This document shows, piece by piece, positions 1-9,081 of a stretch of DNA of 64,000 bases; position 1 is the stretch's first letter; every line of letters begins with the position of its first letter. Source of the DNA: Escherichia whittamii (GTDB taxonomy: Bacteria > Pseudomonadota > Gammaproteobacteria > Enterobacterales > Enterobacteriaceae); the NCBI RefSeq assembly GCF_014836715.1, contig NZ_JACSQI010000002.1, positions 62,001-126,000 of the forward strand, given 5' to 3'. The notes under the pieces are model-generated. The model was given only the letters and a program-made list of their open reading frames with translations. It was not told the origin of the DNA and made no database searches. A program made the translations under genes and the position numbers.

Positions 1-167
1 GTAAAATCGGGCGTCTGTGGGTTTAACGCTATTGCTTCTATCTCAACCCGCTTTTGCCGCATCCCCTCGTCGAATGCCGGGCGATAGTGATGAATTGCAA
101 TCTGATCAAAATGGGGCGCCATATAAGGCAGCGTGCTCTGCGTAAGAAAAGGATTCGTCGTTGACAT
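1..167 (-). CDS. dcp: Dipeptidyl carboxypeptidase II, N-terminal part (gene runs off the left edge)
   Basis: The reverse strand from 167 reads MSTTNPFLTQSTL and continues open to the window edge (about 55 codons). This matches my recollection of the N terminus of E. coli Dcp, a zinc metallopeptidase of the M3 (thimet oligopeptidase) family that releases C-terminal dipeptides. The catalytic HEXXH region lies outside the window. An AGGAG ribosome-binding site precedes the ATG by 6 bases. The gene is divergent from ydfG, with 136 bp between the two starts for both promoters. Identification rests on a short N terminus plus the correct neighbour. Confidence 0.9.
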   Translation of the reverse strand, partial: MSTTNPFLTQSTLPYMAPHFDQIAIHHYRPAFDEGMRQKRVEIEAIALNPQTPDF

Positions 168-303
168 TTTCTACTCCTGAAAACGAGGTGTTCCATAGCG
201 TAGGCTTACTGATAACGGAGTGCAATCTTGCAAACCAGTATTACCTGCTCTTAAGCATCACGTGCTATGTTAGTGACACACAAAAGCGTTGAGGAACAGT
301 GAG

Positions 304-1050
304 ATGATCGTTTTAGTAACTGGAGCAACGGCAGGTTTTGGTGAATGCATTACTCGTCGTTTTATTCAACAAGGGCATAAAGTTATCGCCACTGGCCGTC
401 GTCAGGAGCGGTTGCAGGAGTTAAAAGACGAGCTGGGAAACAATCTGTATATCGCCCAACTGGACGTTCGTAACCGCGCCGCCATTGAAGAAATGCTGGC
501 ATCGCTTCCTGCCGAGTGGCGCGACATTGATATTCTGGTGAACAATGCTGGACTGGCGCTGGGTATGGAACCTGCACATAAAGCGAGCGTTGAAGACTGG
601 GAAACCATGATTGATACCAACAATAAAGGCCTCGTGTATATGACGCGCGCAGTCCTGCCGGGTATGGTTGAGCGCAATCGTGGTCACATTATTAACATTG
701 GTTCAACAGCGGGTAGCTGGCCATATGCTGGTGGCAACGTCTACGGCGCGACAAAAGCGTTTGTTCGTCAGTTCAGCCTGAATCTACGCACAGATCTGCA
801 CGGTACGGCAGTACGTGTCACAGACATCGAACCGGGACTGGTAGGCGGCACCGAATTTTCCAATGTCCGCTTTAAAGGCGATGACGGCAAAGCAGAAAAG
901 ACCTATCAAAATACCGTCGCGCTGACACCAGAAGATGTCACTGAAGCCGTCTGGTGGGTAGCCACTCTCCCTGCTCACGTTAACATTAATACCCTGGAAA
1001 TGATGCCGGTTACCCAAAGTTATGCTGGTCTGAATGTCCATCGGCATTAA
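304..1050 (+). CDS. ydfG: NADP-dependent 3-hydroxy acid dehydrogenase (malonic semialdehyde reductase) YdfG
   Basis: A 248-aa classical short-chain dehydrogenase. It shows the nucleotide-binding glycine motif TGATAGFG at residues 6-13, the structural NNAG motif, and the active-site tetrad including Ser in NIGSTAG and the YGATK Tyr/Lys pair. The family enzyme oxidises L-serine, L-allo-threonine and 3-hydroxy acids, and reduces the malonic semialdehyde made during pyrimidine catabolism. It acts in the cytoplasm. The start is set at the ATG at 304, not the in-frame TTG at 289, because GAGG at 291-294 fits the ATG and the length equals the K-12 protein. It is followed by a stem-loop terminator. 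Confidence 0.96.
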   Translation: MIVLVTGATAGFGECITRRFIQQGHKVIATGRRQERLQELKDELGNNLYIAQLDVRNRAAIEEMLASLPAEWRDIDILVNNAGLALGMEPAHKASVEDWETMIDTNNKGLVYMTRAVLPGMVERNRGHIINIGSTAGSWPYAGGNVYGATKAFVRQFSLNLRTDLHGTAVRVTDIEPGLVGGTEFSNVRFKGDDGKAEKTYQNTVALTPEDVTEAVWWVATLPAHVNINTLEMMPVTQSYAGLNVHRH

Positions 1051-1057
1051 TTTTTAT

Positions 1058-1080
1058 ACCCGGCCTCACCGCCGGGTTAT
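1058..1080 (+). terminator. Stem-loop terminator after ydfG
   Basis: A 7-bp stem ACCCGGC/GCCGGGT (1058-1064 with 1071-1077) has a 6-base loop and is followed by TATTGCTT. It lies 7 bases after the ydfG stop. The U-tract is imperfect, so termination may be partial. Confidence 0.65.
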
Positions 1081-1138
1081 TGCTTGTCACAAAAAAGTGG
1101 TAGACTCTTGCGGTTAACCCACTCAAAAGCAAGAACGA

Positions 1139-1825
1139 ATGACCGTCGAAACACAACTTAATCCCACACAGCCTGTCAATCAGCAAATTTATCGTATTCT
1201 TCGCCGCGACATTGTGCATTGCCTGATTGCACCAGGTACGCCGTTGTCGGAAAAAGAAGTTTCTGTTCGTTTCAATGTGTCACGCCAGCCGGTTCGCGAA
1301 GCCTTCATTAAACTGGCTGAAAACGGCCTGATTCAAATTCGCCCGCAGCGTGGCAGCTACGTCAATAAAATCTCTATGACCCAGGTTCGCAATGGCAGTT
1401 TTATTCGACAGGCCATTGAGTGCGCGGTGGCTCGGCGGGCAGCGAGCATGATTACTGAAAGCCAGTGCTACCAACTTGAGCAAAATCTTCACCAGCAACG
1501 CATTGCCATTGAGCGCAAGCAACTGGATGATTTTTTTGAACTTGATGACAACTTCCATCAACTCCTGACTCAGATTGCCGACTGTCAACTCGCCTGGGAC
1601 ACCATTGAAAACCTGAAAGCGACCGTTGATCGGGTGCGCTACATGAGTTTTGACCACGTTTCGCCACCGGAAATGCTGCTTCGCCAGCACATGGATATTT
1701 TCTCTGCGCTGCAAACACATGATGGTGATGCCGTTGAAAAGGCAATGGCATTGCATTTGCAGGAGATCAGCGAGTCCGTACAACTGATACGCCAGGAAAA
1801 TAGCGACTGGTTCAGCGAAGAGTAA
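1139..1825 (+). CDS. ydfH: GntR-family (FadR subfamily) regulator RspR/YdfH
   Basis: A 228-aa protein with an N-terminal winged helix-turn-helix (about residues 15-80: [21 protein letters not shown] is the recognition region) and an all-helical FCD-type effector domain (about 85-215) whose His/Asp residues usually hold a metal. E. coli YdfH has been described as a repressor of rspAB and was renamed RspR. Here rspAB lies about 4 kb away on the opposite strand, so control would be at a distance across ydfZ-ydfI-ydfJ. FCD regulators of hexuronate genes (UxuR, ExuR) bind sugar acids, which fits the neighbouring catabolic genes. That ligand is inference. Confidence 0.93.
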   Translation: MTVETQLNPTQPVNQQIYRILRRDIVHCLIAPGTPLSEKEVSVRFNVSRQPVREAFIKLAENGLIQIRPQRGSYVNKISMTQVRNGSFIRQAIECAVARRAASMITESQCYQLEQNLHQQRIAIERKQLDDFFELDDNFHQLLTQIADCQLAWDTIENLKATVDRVRYMSFDHVSPPEMLLRQHMDIFSALQTHDGDAVEKAMALHLQEISESVQLIRQENSDWFSEE

Positions 1826-1833
1826 TTCTTTTC

Positions 1834-1857
1834 CTCTCATCCCATTCGGGGTGAGAG
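1834..1857 (+). terminator. Stem-loop after ydfH
   Basis: A 10-bp stem CTCTCATCCC/GGGGTGAGAG with one G-U wobble and an ATTC loop lies 8 bases after the ydfH stop. It is followed by a pyrimidine-rich stretch but no clean U-run. Confidence 0.6.
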
Positions 1858-1904
1858 TTCATCCCCTTCTTCTGGTTTATGCAAGCATCAAAAAAGATGT
1901 GAAC

Positions 1905-1918
1905 TTGATCATAAACAA
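1905..1918 (+). promoter_or_regulatory. FNR-type binding site upstream of ydfZ
   Basis: TTGATCATAAACAA matches the FNR consensus TTGAT-N4-ATCAA at 9 of 10 defined positions. A TATTTA/TATATT -10-like element lies at 1941-1950, which would put the site near -41.5, the class II activating position. ydfZ is a known strongly FNR-activated gene in E. coli. The spacing is estimated from the sequence only. Confidence 0.75.
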
Positions 1919-1999
1919 AAAAAAATTCACTCGACAGGAGTATTTATATTGCGCCCGTTACGTGGGCTTCGACTGTAAATCAGAAAGGAGAAAACACCT

Positions 2000-2203
2000 A
2001 TGACGACCTACGATCGTAACCGTAACGCAATCACTACTGGCAGCCGTGTTATGGTTAGCGGCACCGGTCACACTGGCAAGATCCTGTCGATTGACACTGA
2101 AGGTCTGACCGCAGAGCAAATCCGCCGCGGTAAAACCGTAGTAGTTGAAGGTTGTGATGAAAAACTCGCGCCTCTGGACCTGATTCGTCTCGGCATGAAC
2201 TAA
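2000..2203 (+). CDS. ydfZ: Small selenium-associated protein YdfZ
   Basis: A 67-aa cytoplasmic protein identical in length to K-12 YdfZ, a member of a small family reported to carry bound selenium without encoding selenocysteine. A single Cys sits in [10 protein letters not shown], the likely site of selenium adduct. No membrane segment or signal peptide is visible. A strong AGAAAGGAGAAAA Shine-Dalgarno region precedes the ATG. An FNR-like site about 90 bases upstream predicts anaerobic expression, in line with the anaerobic selenate-reductase operon further right. Biological role is not established. Confidence 0.93.
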   Translation: MTTYDRNRNAITTGSRVMVSGTGHTGKILSIDTEGLTAEQIRRGKTVVVEGCDEKLAPLDLIRLGMN

Positions 2204-2210
2204 GCGTGTG

Positions 2211-2231
2211 AATGCCGCCGATGGCGGCATT
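2211..2231. terminator. Bidirectional stem-loop between convergent ydfZ and ydfI
   Basis: A perfect 9-bp inverted repeat AATGCCGCC/GGCGGCATT with a GAT loop lies between the ydfZ stop (2203) and the ydfI stop (2243). No U-run follows on either strand. Confidence 0.6.
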
Positions 2232-2242
2232 GCTGTCACTGA

Positions 2243-3703
2243 TCACTTCACCGCATATTTCGCCACGGTCGTTTTCGCGCCATGCGCTAATAAAGATAAA
2301 TACGCTTCCGTCACCTTTGCAATGAACAATGCATTATTCGGCAAATCATCACCAAATATCGCATTAATCGCCATCAAGGACTGAACGCGCGCTTTCCCTT
2401 CTCCGCTACTTTGCACGGCCTTCTGAATGACCGGTAATAACGGGTCACTAATTTCGATGGGATTACCCTGCTCATCAACACCGCCGACATATCGCATCCA
2501 ACCAGCGACGCCAAGCGCCAACAGATCGAACGCACTGCCCTGTGTCAGATGCCAGCGGATGGAGTCCAGCATACGCTGCGGGAGTTTCTGACTGCCATCC
2601 ATCGCAATCTGCCAGGTTCGATGGCGTAACGCTGGATTACTGTAGCGTTCAATCAGTCGATCAGCATAATTTTGCAGATCCACGCCCTGCACTTTCAGCG
2701 TCGGCGCCTGTTCCCGCAACATCAAGGCATGTGCCGCACGGCGATAATTTTCATCTTCCATGCAGTCGTTAATATGCTGATATCCGGCCAGATAGCCCAG
2801 ATACGCCAGGAATGAATGACTGCCGTTGAGCATACGCAGTTTCATCTCTTCATAAGGCAGCACATCGCTGACCAGTTCAGCCCCTGCTTTTTGCCATTCC
2901 GGACGTCCGGCAACAAAGTTATCTTCAATAACCCACTGACGGAACGGTTCACAGGCTACACCCGCGGGATCGCGCACGCCGGTGAGCTGCTCGATTTTGT
3001 TCAACGTTTCTGCCGTTACCGCCGGGACAATGCGATCGACCATTGTCGAAGGAAAAGTCACATTCTCTACAATCCATTGCGCCAGTTCGGCATCGACAGC
3101 ATGCGCATAAGAAGTGACAACGTCACGCATCACATGACCATTTTCCGGCATATTGTCGCACGACATCACCGTAAATGCCGGTAACCCTGCGGCCTTGCGC
3201 CGAGCCAGCGCCTCCACAATAACCCCAGGCGCCGTTTTCGGCTTGTGGGGATTGTTTAGATCGTCAACGATCATCGGGTGATCCAGCATTAACTGCCCGG
3301 TCGCCGGAGAGTGAAAATAGCCTTTCTCTGTAATAGTCAGAGAAACAATAGCAATTTGTGGTTCGCACATGACAGCAAGCACAGCCTCTAAACCGTCTAT
3401 TTGCGCATGCAACGCTTTTTTCACTACCCCCACGACACGCGCGGTCCAGGCATCGGCCGACATTTCCGCAACGGTATAGAGATTATCTTGCTGTTTTAGA
3501 TCGGCGATTTGTTGTTCACCGCCAATCAGGTTCACTTCATAGTAGCCCCAATCGCTATGATGCCCGGCAGCCAGGATATCGGCATACACGCCCTGATGCG
3601 CGCGATGAAATGCACCAAAACCTAAATGGACAATTTTGGGTGTAAGGTTATTACGATCATAAACAGGGAGTGTGGCTTTTGCTGATAACAAATTATTTCC
3701 CAT
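2243..3703 (-). CDS. ydfI: Mannonate/fructuronate oxidoreductase-type dehydrogenase YdfI
   Basis: A 486-aa member of the polyol-specific long-chain dehydrogenase family (mannitol dehydrogenase, UxuB, UxaB). The N-terminal Rossmann domain opens with [12 protein letters not shown], and the C-terminal domain carries the family catalytic segment [10 protein letters not shown] with its Lys, Asn and His. The family interconverts D-fructuronate and D-mannonate with NAD(H). It lies on the same strand as ydfJ, rspB and rspA, 88 bases after the ydfJ stop. A strong terminator lies in that gap, so ydfI may be read through or have its own promoter. Substrate is inferred from family and neighbours. Confidence 0.93.
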   Translation of the reverse strand: MGNNLLSAKATLPVYDRNNLTPKIVHLGFGAFHRAHQGVYADILAAGHHSDWGYYEVNLIGGEQQIADLKQQDNLYTVAEMSADAWTARVVGVVKKALHAQIDGLEAVLAVMCEPQIAIVSLTITEKGYFHSPATGQLMLDHPMIVDDLNNPHKPKTAPGVIVEALARRKAAGLPAFTVMSCDNMPENGHVMRDVVTSYAHAVDAELAQWIVENVTFPSTMVDRIVPAVTAETLNKIEQLTGVRDPAGVACEPFRQWVIEDNFVAGRPEWQKAGAELVSDVLPYEEMKLRMLNGSHSFLAYLGYLAGYQHINDCMEDENYRRAAHALMLREQAPTLKVQGVDLQNYADRLIERYSNPALRHRTWQIAMDGSQKLPQRMLDSIRWHLTQGSAFDLLALGVAGWMRYVGGVDEQGNPIEISDPLLPVIQKAVQSSGEGKARVQSLMAINAIFGDDLPNNALFIAKVTEAYLSLLAHGAKTTVAKYAVK

Positions 3704-3754
3704 GACAATTCCTTAAAATTCAATATGGCAAGCTGAATGGTTTGTTATATGAAT

Positions 3755-3785
3755 AAAAAATCCCTCCTCACTAAGAGAAGGGATT
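3755..3785 (-). terminator. Intrinsic terminator after ydfJ, before ydfI
   Basis: On the minus strand an 11-bp stem, AATCCCTTCTC pairing with GAGGAGGGATT (one G-U), is followed directly by six T (plus-strand AAAAAA at 3755-3760). It begins 7 bases after the ydfJ stop. This is a complete factor-independent terminator and separates ydfJ from ydfI transcription at least partly. Confidence 0.85.
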
Positions 3786-3791
3786 CTGGAT

Positions 3792-5159
3792 TTACAGACT
3801 TGTTGAAGGTTGTGCAGCTCTTACAACGCGCGGTTGATCTTCTGCCGCATCTTCCAGCGCACTCAAATCGCGGTCTTTAACTTCTGGCATTTTCAGCGCG
3901 GAAATTAAACCGATAACGGAATAAGCCATAATCATTATCGCAATCGGATACCAGGATTCAGTCATGGTGCAGAAAATACCCGCCAGGATAGGACCAAAAC
4001 CTGAGGCAATAAGACCACCAATTTCTTTAGAAATTGCCATCCGGGTAAAGCGGTTTTTACAGCCGAACATCTCTGCCATGGTAATGTTTTCCAGGGCAAA
4101 TAACCCCAACACCGCACAGTTATGAATCACAATCAACGCAACCATGATGGTGCTCGGGGCATAGCTTTTATCGACGATAATAGACAGCATAGGCCACGCC
4201 AGAACAATGGCCGAAGTATTCATAATAATATAGGGAATACGACGACCAATTTTATCGGACAACCAACCCAGGAATGGAATCGTCATAAAACCGATAATTG
4301 AGCTGATCATTAAGGCATCTGTCGGAATCGCTTTATTAAACAGCAATGTCTGTACTAAATAACCTGCCAGGAATGTTTGAATCAGACCGGAGTTTCCTGC
4401 CTGCCCAAAACGAAGACCCGTTGCCAGCCAAAAAGATTTGCTCTGGAACATACTACCAGCAGGCACAGCTTTTGGCGCAGATTGCTGACTGTCATTAACC
4501 TTCTCAAAGACCGGGCTTTCTTTCAGGTTCATACGCAGCCAGATAGCAAAGACCATCACCACCACACTCGCCAGGAACGGTATACGCCATCCCCATGCCA
4601 GCAGTTCTTCTTTACTGAGAATAAAGAACATAAAAGCCCAGATTGCCGTTGCACTCAAGGTACCGCAGTTTGTTCCCATCGCGACGAACGACGAGATAAT
4701 CCCGCGCTTTCCTTTCGGTGCATATTCAGCAAGCATAGTACCAGCACCAGAAATTTCCGCGCCGGCTCCCAGCCCCTGAATAATACGCAGAGTCACCAGC
4801 AAGATTGGCGCAAAAACACCAATCTGCGCATAGGTCGGCAACACGCCAATTAGGGTGGTACAGATCCCCATCATGGTGATGGTAATAAAGAGTACTTTTT
4901 TACGCCCTATTCTGTCGCCCATTTTGCCGAAAATAAATGCTCCGACAATACGTGCCACATAGCCTGCACCGTAGGTTCCCATTGCCAGAATTAACGCCAT
5001 TGCGGTTGATGATTCCGGGAAAAATATTTCATGAAACACTAACGCTGCGCCGAGCGAATATAGCTGAAAATCCATAAATTCAAGCGCAGTCCCAAGCCAT
5101 CCCGACACTGCTGCTTTCACCAAATCCTTAGTGCTTCTTTCGTGTTTTTCTATTGTCAT
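3792..5159 (-). CDS. ydfJ: Major facilitator superfamily metabolite:H+ symporter YdfJ, intact
   Basis: A 455-aa inner-membrane transporter with about 12 hydrophobic segments and the MFS signature GKMGDRIGRKK in the loop after helix 2, plus its second-half counterpart LSDKIGRR. It belongs to the metabolite:H+ symporter group (ShiA/ProP-like). As I recall, K-12 ydfJ is shorter by 28 N-terminal residues because the Qin prophage is inserted at its 5' end. Here the frame opens with MTIEKHERSTKDL and runs unbroken. Only 57 bases separate its start from the rspB stop, so rspA-rspB-ydfJ reads as one operon. The substrate is unknown, and a sugar acid is likely from context. Confidence 0.92.
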   Translation of the reverse strand: MTIEKHERSTKDLVKAAVSGWLGTALEFMDFQLYSLGAALVFHEIFFPESSTAMALILAMGTYGAGYVARIVGAFIFGKMGDRIGRKKVLFITITMMGICTTLIGVLPTYAQIGVFAPILLVTLRIIQGLGAGAEISGAGTMLAEYAPKGKRGIISSFVAMGTNCGTLSATAIWAFMFFILSKEELLAWGWRIPFLASVVVMVFAIWLRMNLKESPVFEKVNDSQQSAPKAVPAGSMFQSKSFWLATGLRFGQAGNSGLIQTFLAGYLVQTLLFNKAIPTDALMISSIIGFMTIPFLGWLSDKIGRRIPYIIMNTSAIVLAWPMLSIIVDKSYAPSTIMVALIVIHNCAVLGLFALENITMAEMFGCKNRFTRMAISKEIGGLIASGFGPILAGIFCTMTESWYPIAIMIMAYSVIGLISALKMPEVKDRDLSALEDAAEDQPRVVRAAQPSTSL

Positions 5160-5216
5160 AATGGATATCTCTAAATAAGAGGTAAGATGCGTACTACTTA
5201 CTCGCTGTTATTGGTA

Positions 5217-6236
5217 TTATTCAGAAAAAGTAAGTAAGACTTTGCAGCAATGTTTTTGATCCTGTTCAAATAAACTTATGGCATCAGCAACATGCTGAAA
5301 ATCAAACGTGTGGGTAATTAATTTTTCTGGTTTAATTAACCCTTTGCTTAACCAGTCGATCACGACCGGGAATTTGTTGGCATTTAACCGGGAGGAGAAA
5401 ATAGAAAGTTCTTTTCCGGTAATTCCCTGCTGAATGACTTCAGACGGTTCACTGGAGAAGCCCATTAATACAATACGTGCTGCCGGAGAAGCCAACGTAA
5501 CCGCTTCTTTCAAAATTGACGGATGGCAAGCAGCATCAATAATTAATGTTGGTTTGATTCCTTTTTCAGCGAATATTTCGCCAAGCGGTGTCTGACCATT
5601 ATTAATCGCCCAATCTGCCCCACTCTCTTTCGCTTTTTCCAGTCGTTCATCAATGCGATCGGCAACAATCACATTTTTGACGTTATAAACACCTTTTAAT
5701 ACCTGAACAATAGTCAGGCCAATCGGACCTGCGCCATAAACCAGCACGGTGTCATCTTCAGTAGGTTTACCGTGTCCGGTAACGTTCGCTGCAATGGTAA
5801 AAGGTTCGATCATTACCGCAAATTTATCTGCCACTGTATCAGGGATTTTCCATGCGTTTTTTGCCGGAACAACGGCATATTCACTAAAACCGCCGTCAGC
5901 GTGAACACCTAATACAGCCAGCGTTGTACAAACATTTGGTTTACCAATTGAGCACGGATAGCAATGCCCACAGCTCACTACCGGATCTACCGCAACACGC
6001 TCACCGCTCCGGCTGTTTTCAATACCTTCACCGACAGCATCAATCACGCCAAAAAATTCGTGGCCAATGACGCGCGGATATTTCGCAAACGGATTATGAC
6101 CGCGATAAATATGGCTATCAGAGCCGCAAATTCCGGCCAGTTTCACTTTTACCCGTACTTCACCCGCGGACGGGGTGGGAATTTCACGTTCGATAATTGC
6201 CAGTTGATTTGGTTTTTCAATTAAAATACTTTTCAT
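5217..6236 (-). CDS. rspB: Zinc-dependent alcohol dehydrogenase RspB (probable hexonate 5-dehydrogenase)
   Basis: A 339-aa medium-chain dehydrogenase. GICGSDSH and GHEFFG supply the catalytic zinc ligands, the CGHCYPCSIGKPNVC cluster holds the structural zinc, and VYGAGPIGL is the NAD-binding glycine motif near residue 165. The start at 6236 is chosen over the in-frame codon at 6260 because AAGGAGAAAA precedes it and the longer form would overlap rspA. The gap to rspA is 11 bases, so the two are co-transcribed. Relatives act as L-gulonate or L-idonate 5-dehydrogenases. The older name 'starvation sensing protein' came from a homoserine-lactone phenotype. Confidence 0.95.
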   Translation of the reverse strand: MKSILIEKPNQLAIIEREIPTPSAGEVRVKVKLAGICGSDSHIYRGHNPFAKYPRVIGHEFFGVIDAVGEGIENSRSGERVAVDPVVSCGHCYPCSIGKPNVCTTLAVLGVHADGGFSEYAVVPAKNAWKIPDTVADKFAVMIEPFTIAANVTGHGKPTEDDTVLVYGAGPIGLTIVQVLKGVYNVKNVIVADRIDERLEKAKESGADWAINNGQTPLGEIFAEKGIKPTLIIDAACHPSILKEAVTLASPAARIVLMGFSSEPSEVIQQGITGKELSIFSSRLNANKFPVVIDWLSKGLIKPEKLITHTFDFQHVADAISLFEQDQKHCCKVLLTFSE

Positions 6237-6247
6237 TATTTTTCTCC

Positions 6248-7462
6248 TTACCAGTTCCACAGAGTGCCATCTTCCAGACGTGCGACTGGCAGATAAGCAG
6301 GTTCGTAGGGGTATTTTGCTGCCAGCTTTTCATCAAACTCGATGCCAAGACCCGGTTTGTCGCCCGGATGCATATAGCCGTTATCGAAGGTCCAGTTATG
6401 CGGGAAGACTTCGAGCATTTGTTCTGAATAACCCATATATTCCTGGACGCCGAAATTTGGCACCCACAGGTCAAAATGCAGCGCCGCCGCCATACAAACA
6501 GGCGACAAATCAGAAGGACCGTGTGAACCAGTCCGTACCTGATACAGTGATGCGAAATCAGCGATCCGACGCATACCGGTAATGCCACCCGCATGAGTCA
6601 GCGTGGTGCGGATGTAGTCGATGAGTTGTTCTTCTATCAGCTGTTTGCAGTCCCAAATGCTATTGAAGACTTCACCCACCGCAATTGGCGTGACGGTGTG
6701 TTGGCGAATGAGACGGAAACACTCCTGGTTTTCCGCAGGTGTCGGGTCTTCCATCCAGAACATGCGATAATCTTCAATGCTTTTACCAAAGCGCGCCGCT
6801 TCAATAGGCGTTAAGCGATGGTGCATGTCATGCAGCAGATGTTCATCAAAACCAAACTTGTTACGCACCGCGTCGAACAGTTTTGGCATGAAGTCGAGAT
6901 ATTTTTCCGTCGACCACAACTGCTCTTCCGGCCACTGCCCTTTGGTCGCAGGTTCATAAGCCAGCCCTTTGCCTTTGGACATGCCATAGGTGGTCTTCAT
7001 GCCTGGAATGCCGCACTGTACGCGGATGGCTTTGAATCCCAGTTCCTGATGACGAGCATAATCATCCAGTGCTTCATCAATGGAGTGACCGGTCGTGTGA
7101 CAATAAACCATAACCCCTTCGCGAGACGCGCCACCCAGTAACTGGTAAAGCGGCATGTTGGCGGCTTTGGCTTTAATGTCCCACAGCGCCATATCAACAG
7201 CCGAAATGGCCGACATGGTGACTGGACCGCGACGCCAGTACGCCCCTTTATAGAAAAACTGCCAGATATCTTCGATACGGTGTGCATCGCGGCCTATAAG
7301 CTGCGGACAAAGGTGATCCTGCAGATAAGACGCAACGGAAAGCTCGCGTCCATTCAGTGTGGCATCGCCAAGACCGGTAATACCGTCCTCGGTGGTGATT
7401 TTTAAGGTGACGAAATTACGCCCCGGACAGGTAACAAAAACTTCAGCCCTTACGATCTTCAT
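6248..7462 (-). CDS. rspA: Enolase-superfamily mannonate dehydratase RspA
   Basis: A 404-aa member of the D-mannonate dehydratase subgroup of the mandelate racemase/enolase superfamily: a capping domain (about residues 1-110) followed by a (beta/alpha)7 barrel. The magnesium and base residues fall in the DMHHRL, WMEDPTP and AVGEVFN segments. It should convert D-mannonate to 2-keto-3-deoxygluconate, although E. coli RspA is reported to be catalytically weak. The start at 7462 follows AAGGAAT, and a longer in-frame form to 7495 has no support. It is the promoter-proximal gene of rspA-rspB-ydfJ. Confidence 0.95.
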   Translation of the reverse strand: MKIVRAEVFVTCPGRNFVTLKITTEDGITGLGDATLNGRELSVASYLQDHLCPQLIGRDAHRIEDIWQFFYKGAYWRRGPVTMSAISAVDMALWDIKAKAANMPLYQLLGGASREGVMVYCHTTGHSIDEALDDYARHQELGFKAIRVQCGIPGMKTTYGMSKGKGLAYEPATKGQWPEEQLWSTEKYLDFMPKLFDAVRNKFGFDEHLLHDMHHRLTPIEAARFGKSIEDYRMFWMEDPTPAENQECFRLIRQHTVTPIAVGEVFNSIWDCKQLIEEQLIDYIRTTLTHAGGITGMRRIADFASLYQVRTGSHGPSDLSPVCMAAALHFDLWVPNFGVQEYMGYSEQMLEVFPHNWTFDNGYMHPGDKPGLGIEFDEKLAAKYPYEPAYLPVARLEDGTLWNW

Positions 7463-7521
7463 GTTCGATTCCTTGCATCGCTTGTCGTGATGCATGAAAT
7501 CTACGCAACTGAGCTACTACC

Positions 7522-7531
7522 ATACAAGTAT
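7522..7531. promoter_or_regulatory. Candidate operator in the rspA promoter region
   Basis: A 10-bp palindrome ATACAAGTAT lies 60 bases upstream of the rspA start, in an AT-rich tract. A TGATCA palindrome lies nearby at 7553-7558. Palindromes with a GT/AC core are typical of FadR-subfamily GntR operators, and RspR/YdfH is reported to repress rspAB. That this is the actual site is inference. Confidence 0.3.
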
Positions 7532-7681
7532 AAATATTGTAAAAGGTAAGCGTGATCACAAAAATAGGCGCGTATTTACGAAGTGAATAGTTCTAAAGAC
7601 AGCCAGACTTTGCTGTTATTCTGGACGACAGAAAGAGCGTATCTTATTAATAATAAAAAACATTTCTCATTCCCGACAAAA

Positions 7682-8008
7682 TCAAGCGCGTCCCCAGCCA
7701 GCAACAATAATCAACATTCCGCACAGCGCGACCAATGCCCCTGTCCAGTCGTAGAGACTGAGTTTTACGCCATCCACAACCCGCAGCCACAGCAGCGCCG
7801 TGCAAACATAAACGCCACCATAAGCTGCATACACTCGCCCACTTGCCGCCGGATGCAATGTTAGCAGCCAGACGAAAAGCGCCAGAGAAATCCCCGCCGG
7901 AACCAGCAGCCATACGCTGGCGTTTCGTTTAAGCCACAGCCAGGGCAGGAAGCAGCCAACAATTTCACACAAGGCCGTCGCAAAAAACAGTAATGTTGTT
8001 TTAATCAT
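7682..8008 (-). CDS. ynfA: UPF0060 inner-membrane protein YnfA
   Basis: A 108-aa hydrophobic protein with four predicted membrane helices, the size and layout of small multidrug-resistance-like proteins. The family motif [19 protein letters not shown], between helices 2 and 3, is intact. The start is placed at the ATG at 8008 to match family length; an in-frame GTG 9 bases earlier (8017) is possible and neither has a strong Shine-Dalgarno. It is divergent from ynfB with 134 bp between. Reported in relatives as an efflux-type transporter; function here is inferred. Confidence 0.93.
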   Translation of the reverse strand: MIKTTLLFFATALCEIVGCFLPWLWLKRNASVWLLVPAGISLALFVWLLTLHPAASGRVYAAYGGVYVCTALLWLRVVDGVKLSLYDWTGALVALCGMLIIVAGWGRA

Positions 8009-8142
8009 CTTTGTCACTCATTGACATCATGTATATTTATGGCTCGAAATAATATCATCACCCTATACATCCTTCTGGTACGTTTTGCGTTCGCAGTGGA
8101 TCGTGTAAAATCTCCTTTAAACATTCATGTAAGGAATGAATC

Positions 8143-8484
8143 ATGAATATTACTTTCTGCAAACGGCTCGGACTGCTCGCTTTTCTGCTACCTTGCGCAC
8201 TGGCATTTAGCGCAACTACTCATGCAGAAACCAATAAACTGGTGATCGAGTCTGGCGACAGCGCACAGAGTCGCCAACAGGCGACAATGGAAAAAGAGCA
8301 ATGGAATGAAACTCGCAATTTACGTCAAAAAGTCAATAAACGCACCGAGAAAGAATGGGATAAAGTTGACGCCGCATTCGATAGCCGCGATAAATGCGAA
8401 CAAAGTGCCAACATAAATGCCTACTGGGAACCGAACACTTTACGTTGCCTGGACCGTCGTACTGGCCGCGTAATTACCCCCTAA
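8143..8484 (+). CDS. ynfB: Conserved periplasmic protein YnfB (UPF0482)
   Basis: A 113-aa protein with a cleavable signal peptide (about residues 1-28, ending THAE). The mature part is short, hydrophilic and charged ([23 protein letters not shown]) and carries two Cys (in RDKCEQ and LRCLD) able to form a disulfide. TAAGGAATG lies just before the start. The speG start follows 34 bases after its stop, so the two probably share a transcript. No biochemical role is known to me. Confidence 0.93.
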   Translation: MNITFCKRLGLLAFLLPCALAFSATTHAETNKLVIESGDSAQSRQQATMEKEQWNETRNLRQKVNKRTEKEWDKVDAAFDSRDKCEQSANINAYWEPNTLRCLDRRTGRVITP

Positions 8485-8518
8485 CCTTCTATTGATATAA
8501 GGAATGTAAGGACACGTT

Positions 8519-9079
8519 ATGACAAGCGCCCACAGTGTTAAGCTACGTCCGCTGGAGCGTGAAGATTTACGCTATGTGCATCAACTCGACAATAACGCCA
8601 GCGTGATGCGTTACTGGTTTGAGGAACCCTACGAAGCCTTTGTTGAACTCTCTGATCTGTACGATAAACATATTCACGATCAGAGTGAGCGCCGTTTCGT
8701 GGTGGAATGCGATGGTGAAAAAGCGGGTCTGGTGGAACTGGTTGAAATTAACCATGTCCACCGCCGCGCAGAATTTCAGATAATCATCTCTCCGGAATAC
8801 CAGGGTAAAGGTCTGGCAACCCGCGCAGCGAAATTAGCAATGGATTATGGCTTTACGGTTCTTAATCTTTATAAGCTGTATCTGATTGTCGATAAAGAGA
8901 ATGAAAAAGCGATTCACATTTACCGTAAGCTCGGTTTTACAGTCGAAGGTGAATTGATGCATGAATTCTTTATTAATGGTCAATATCGCAATGCCATTCG
9001 CATGTGTATATTCCAGCATCAGTATCTGGCGGAACATAAAACGCCTGGTCAGGCGATGCTGAAGCCGACCGCGCAATAG
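8519..9079 (+). CDS. speG: Spermidine N1-acetyltransferase SpeG
   Basis: A 186-aa GNAT-fold acetyltransferase. The acetyl-CoA binding loop is QGKGLATRA (about residues 98-106), followed by the conserved [16 protein letters not shown] region. It acetylates spermidine and spermine in the cytoplasm, preventing polyamine toxicity; the E. coli enzyme forms a dodecamer with an allosteric polyamine site. ATAAGGAATGTAAGGAC upstream gives a good ribosome-binding site. It ends two bases before the convergent ynfC stop. The polyamine exporter mdtJI lies 14 kb away in the same window. Confidence 0.97.
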   Translation: MTSAHSVKLRPLEREDLRYVHQLDNNASVMRYWFEEPYEAFVELSDLYDKHIHDQSERRFVVECDGEKAGLVELVEINHVHRRAEFQIIISPEYQGKGLATRAAKLAMDYGFTVLNLYKLYLIVDKENEKAIHIYRKLGFTVEGELMHEFFINGQYRNAIRMCIFQHQYLAEHKTPGQAMLKPTAQ

Positions 9080-9081
9080 CG

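Noticed and set aside
4377..4853. 158-codon ORF antisense to ydfJ
   Set aside because: It is a mirror of conserved transporter coding sequence with no start signal.
7583..7864. 93-codon plus-strand ORF between rspA and ynfA
   Set aside because: Most of it is antisense to ynfA and its sequence is low-quality (Ser/Gln/Pro/His mix); no ribosome-binding site.
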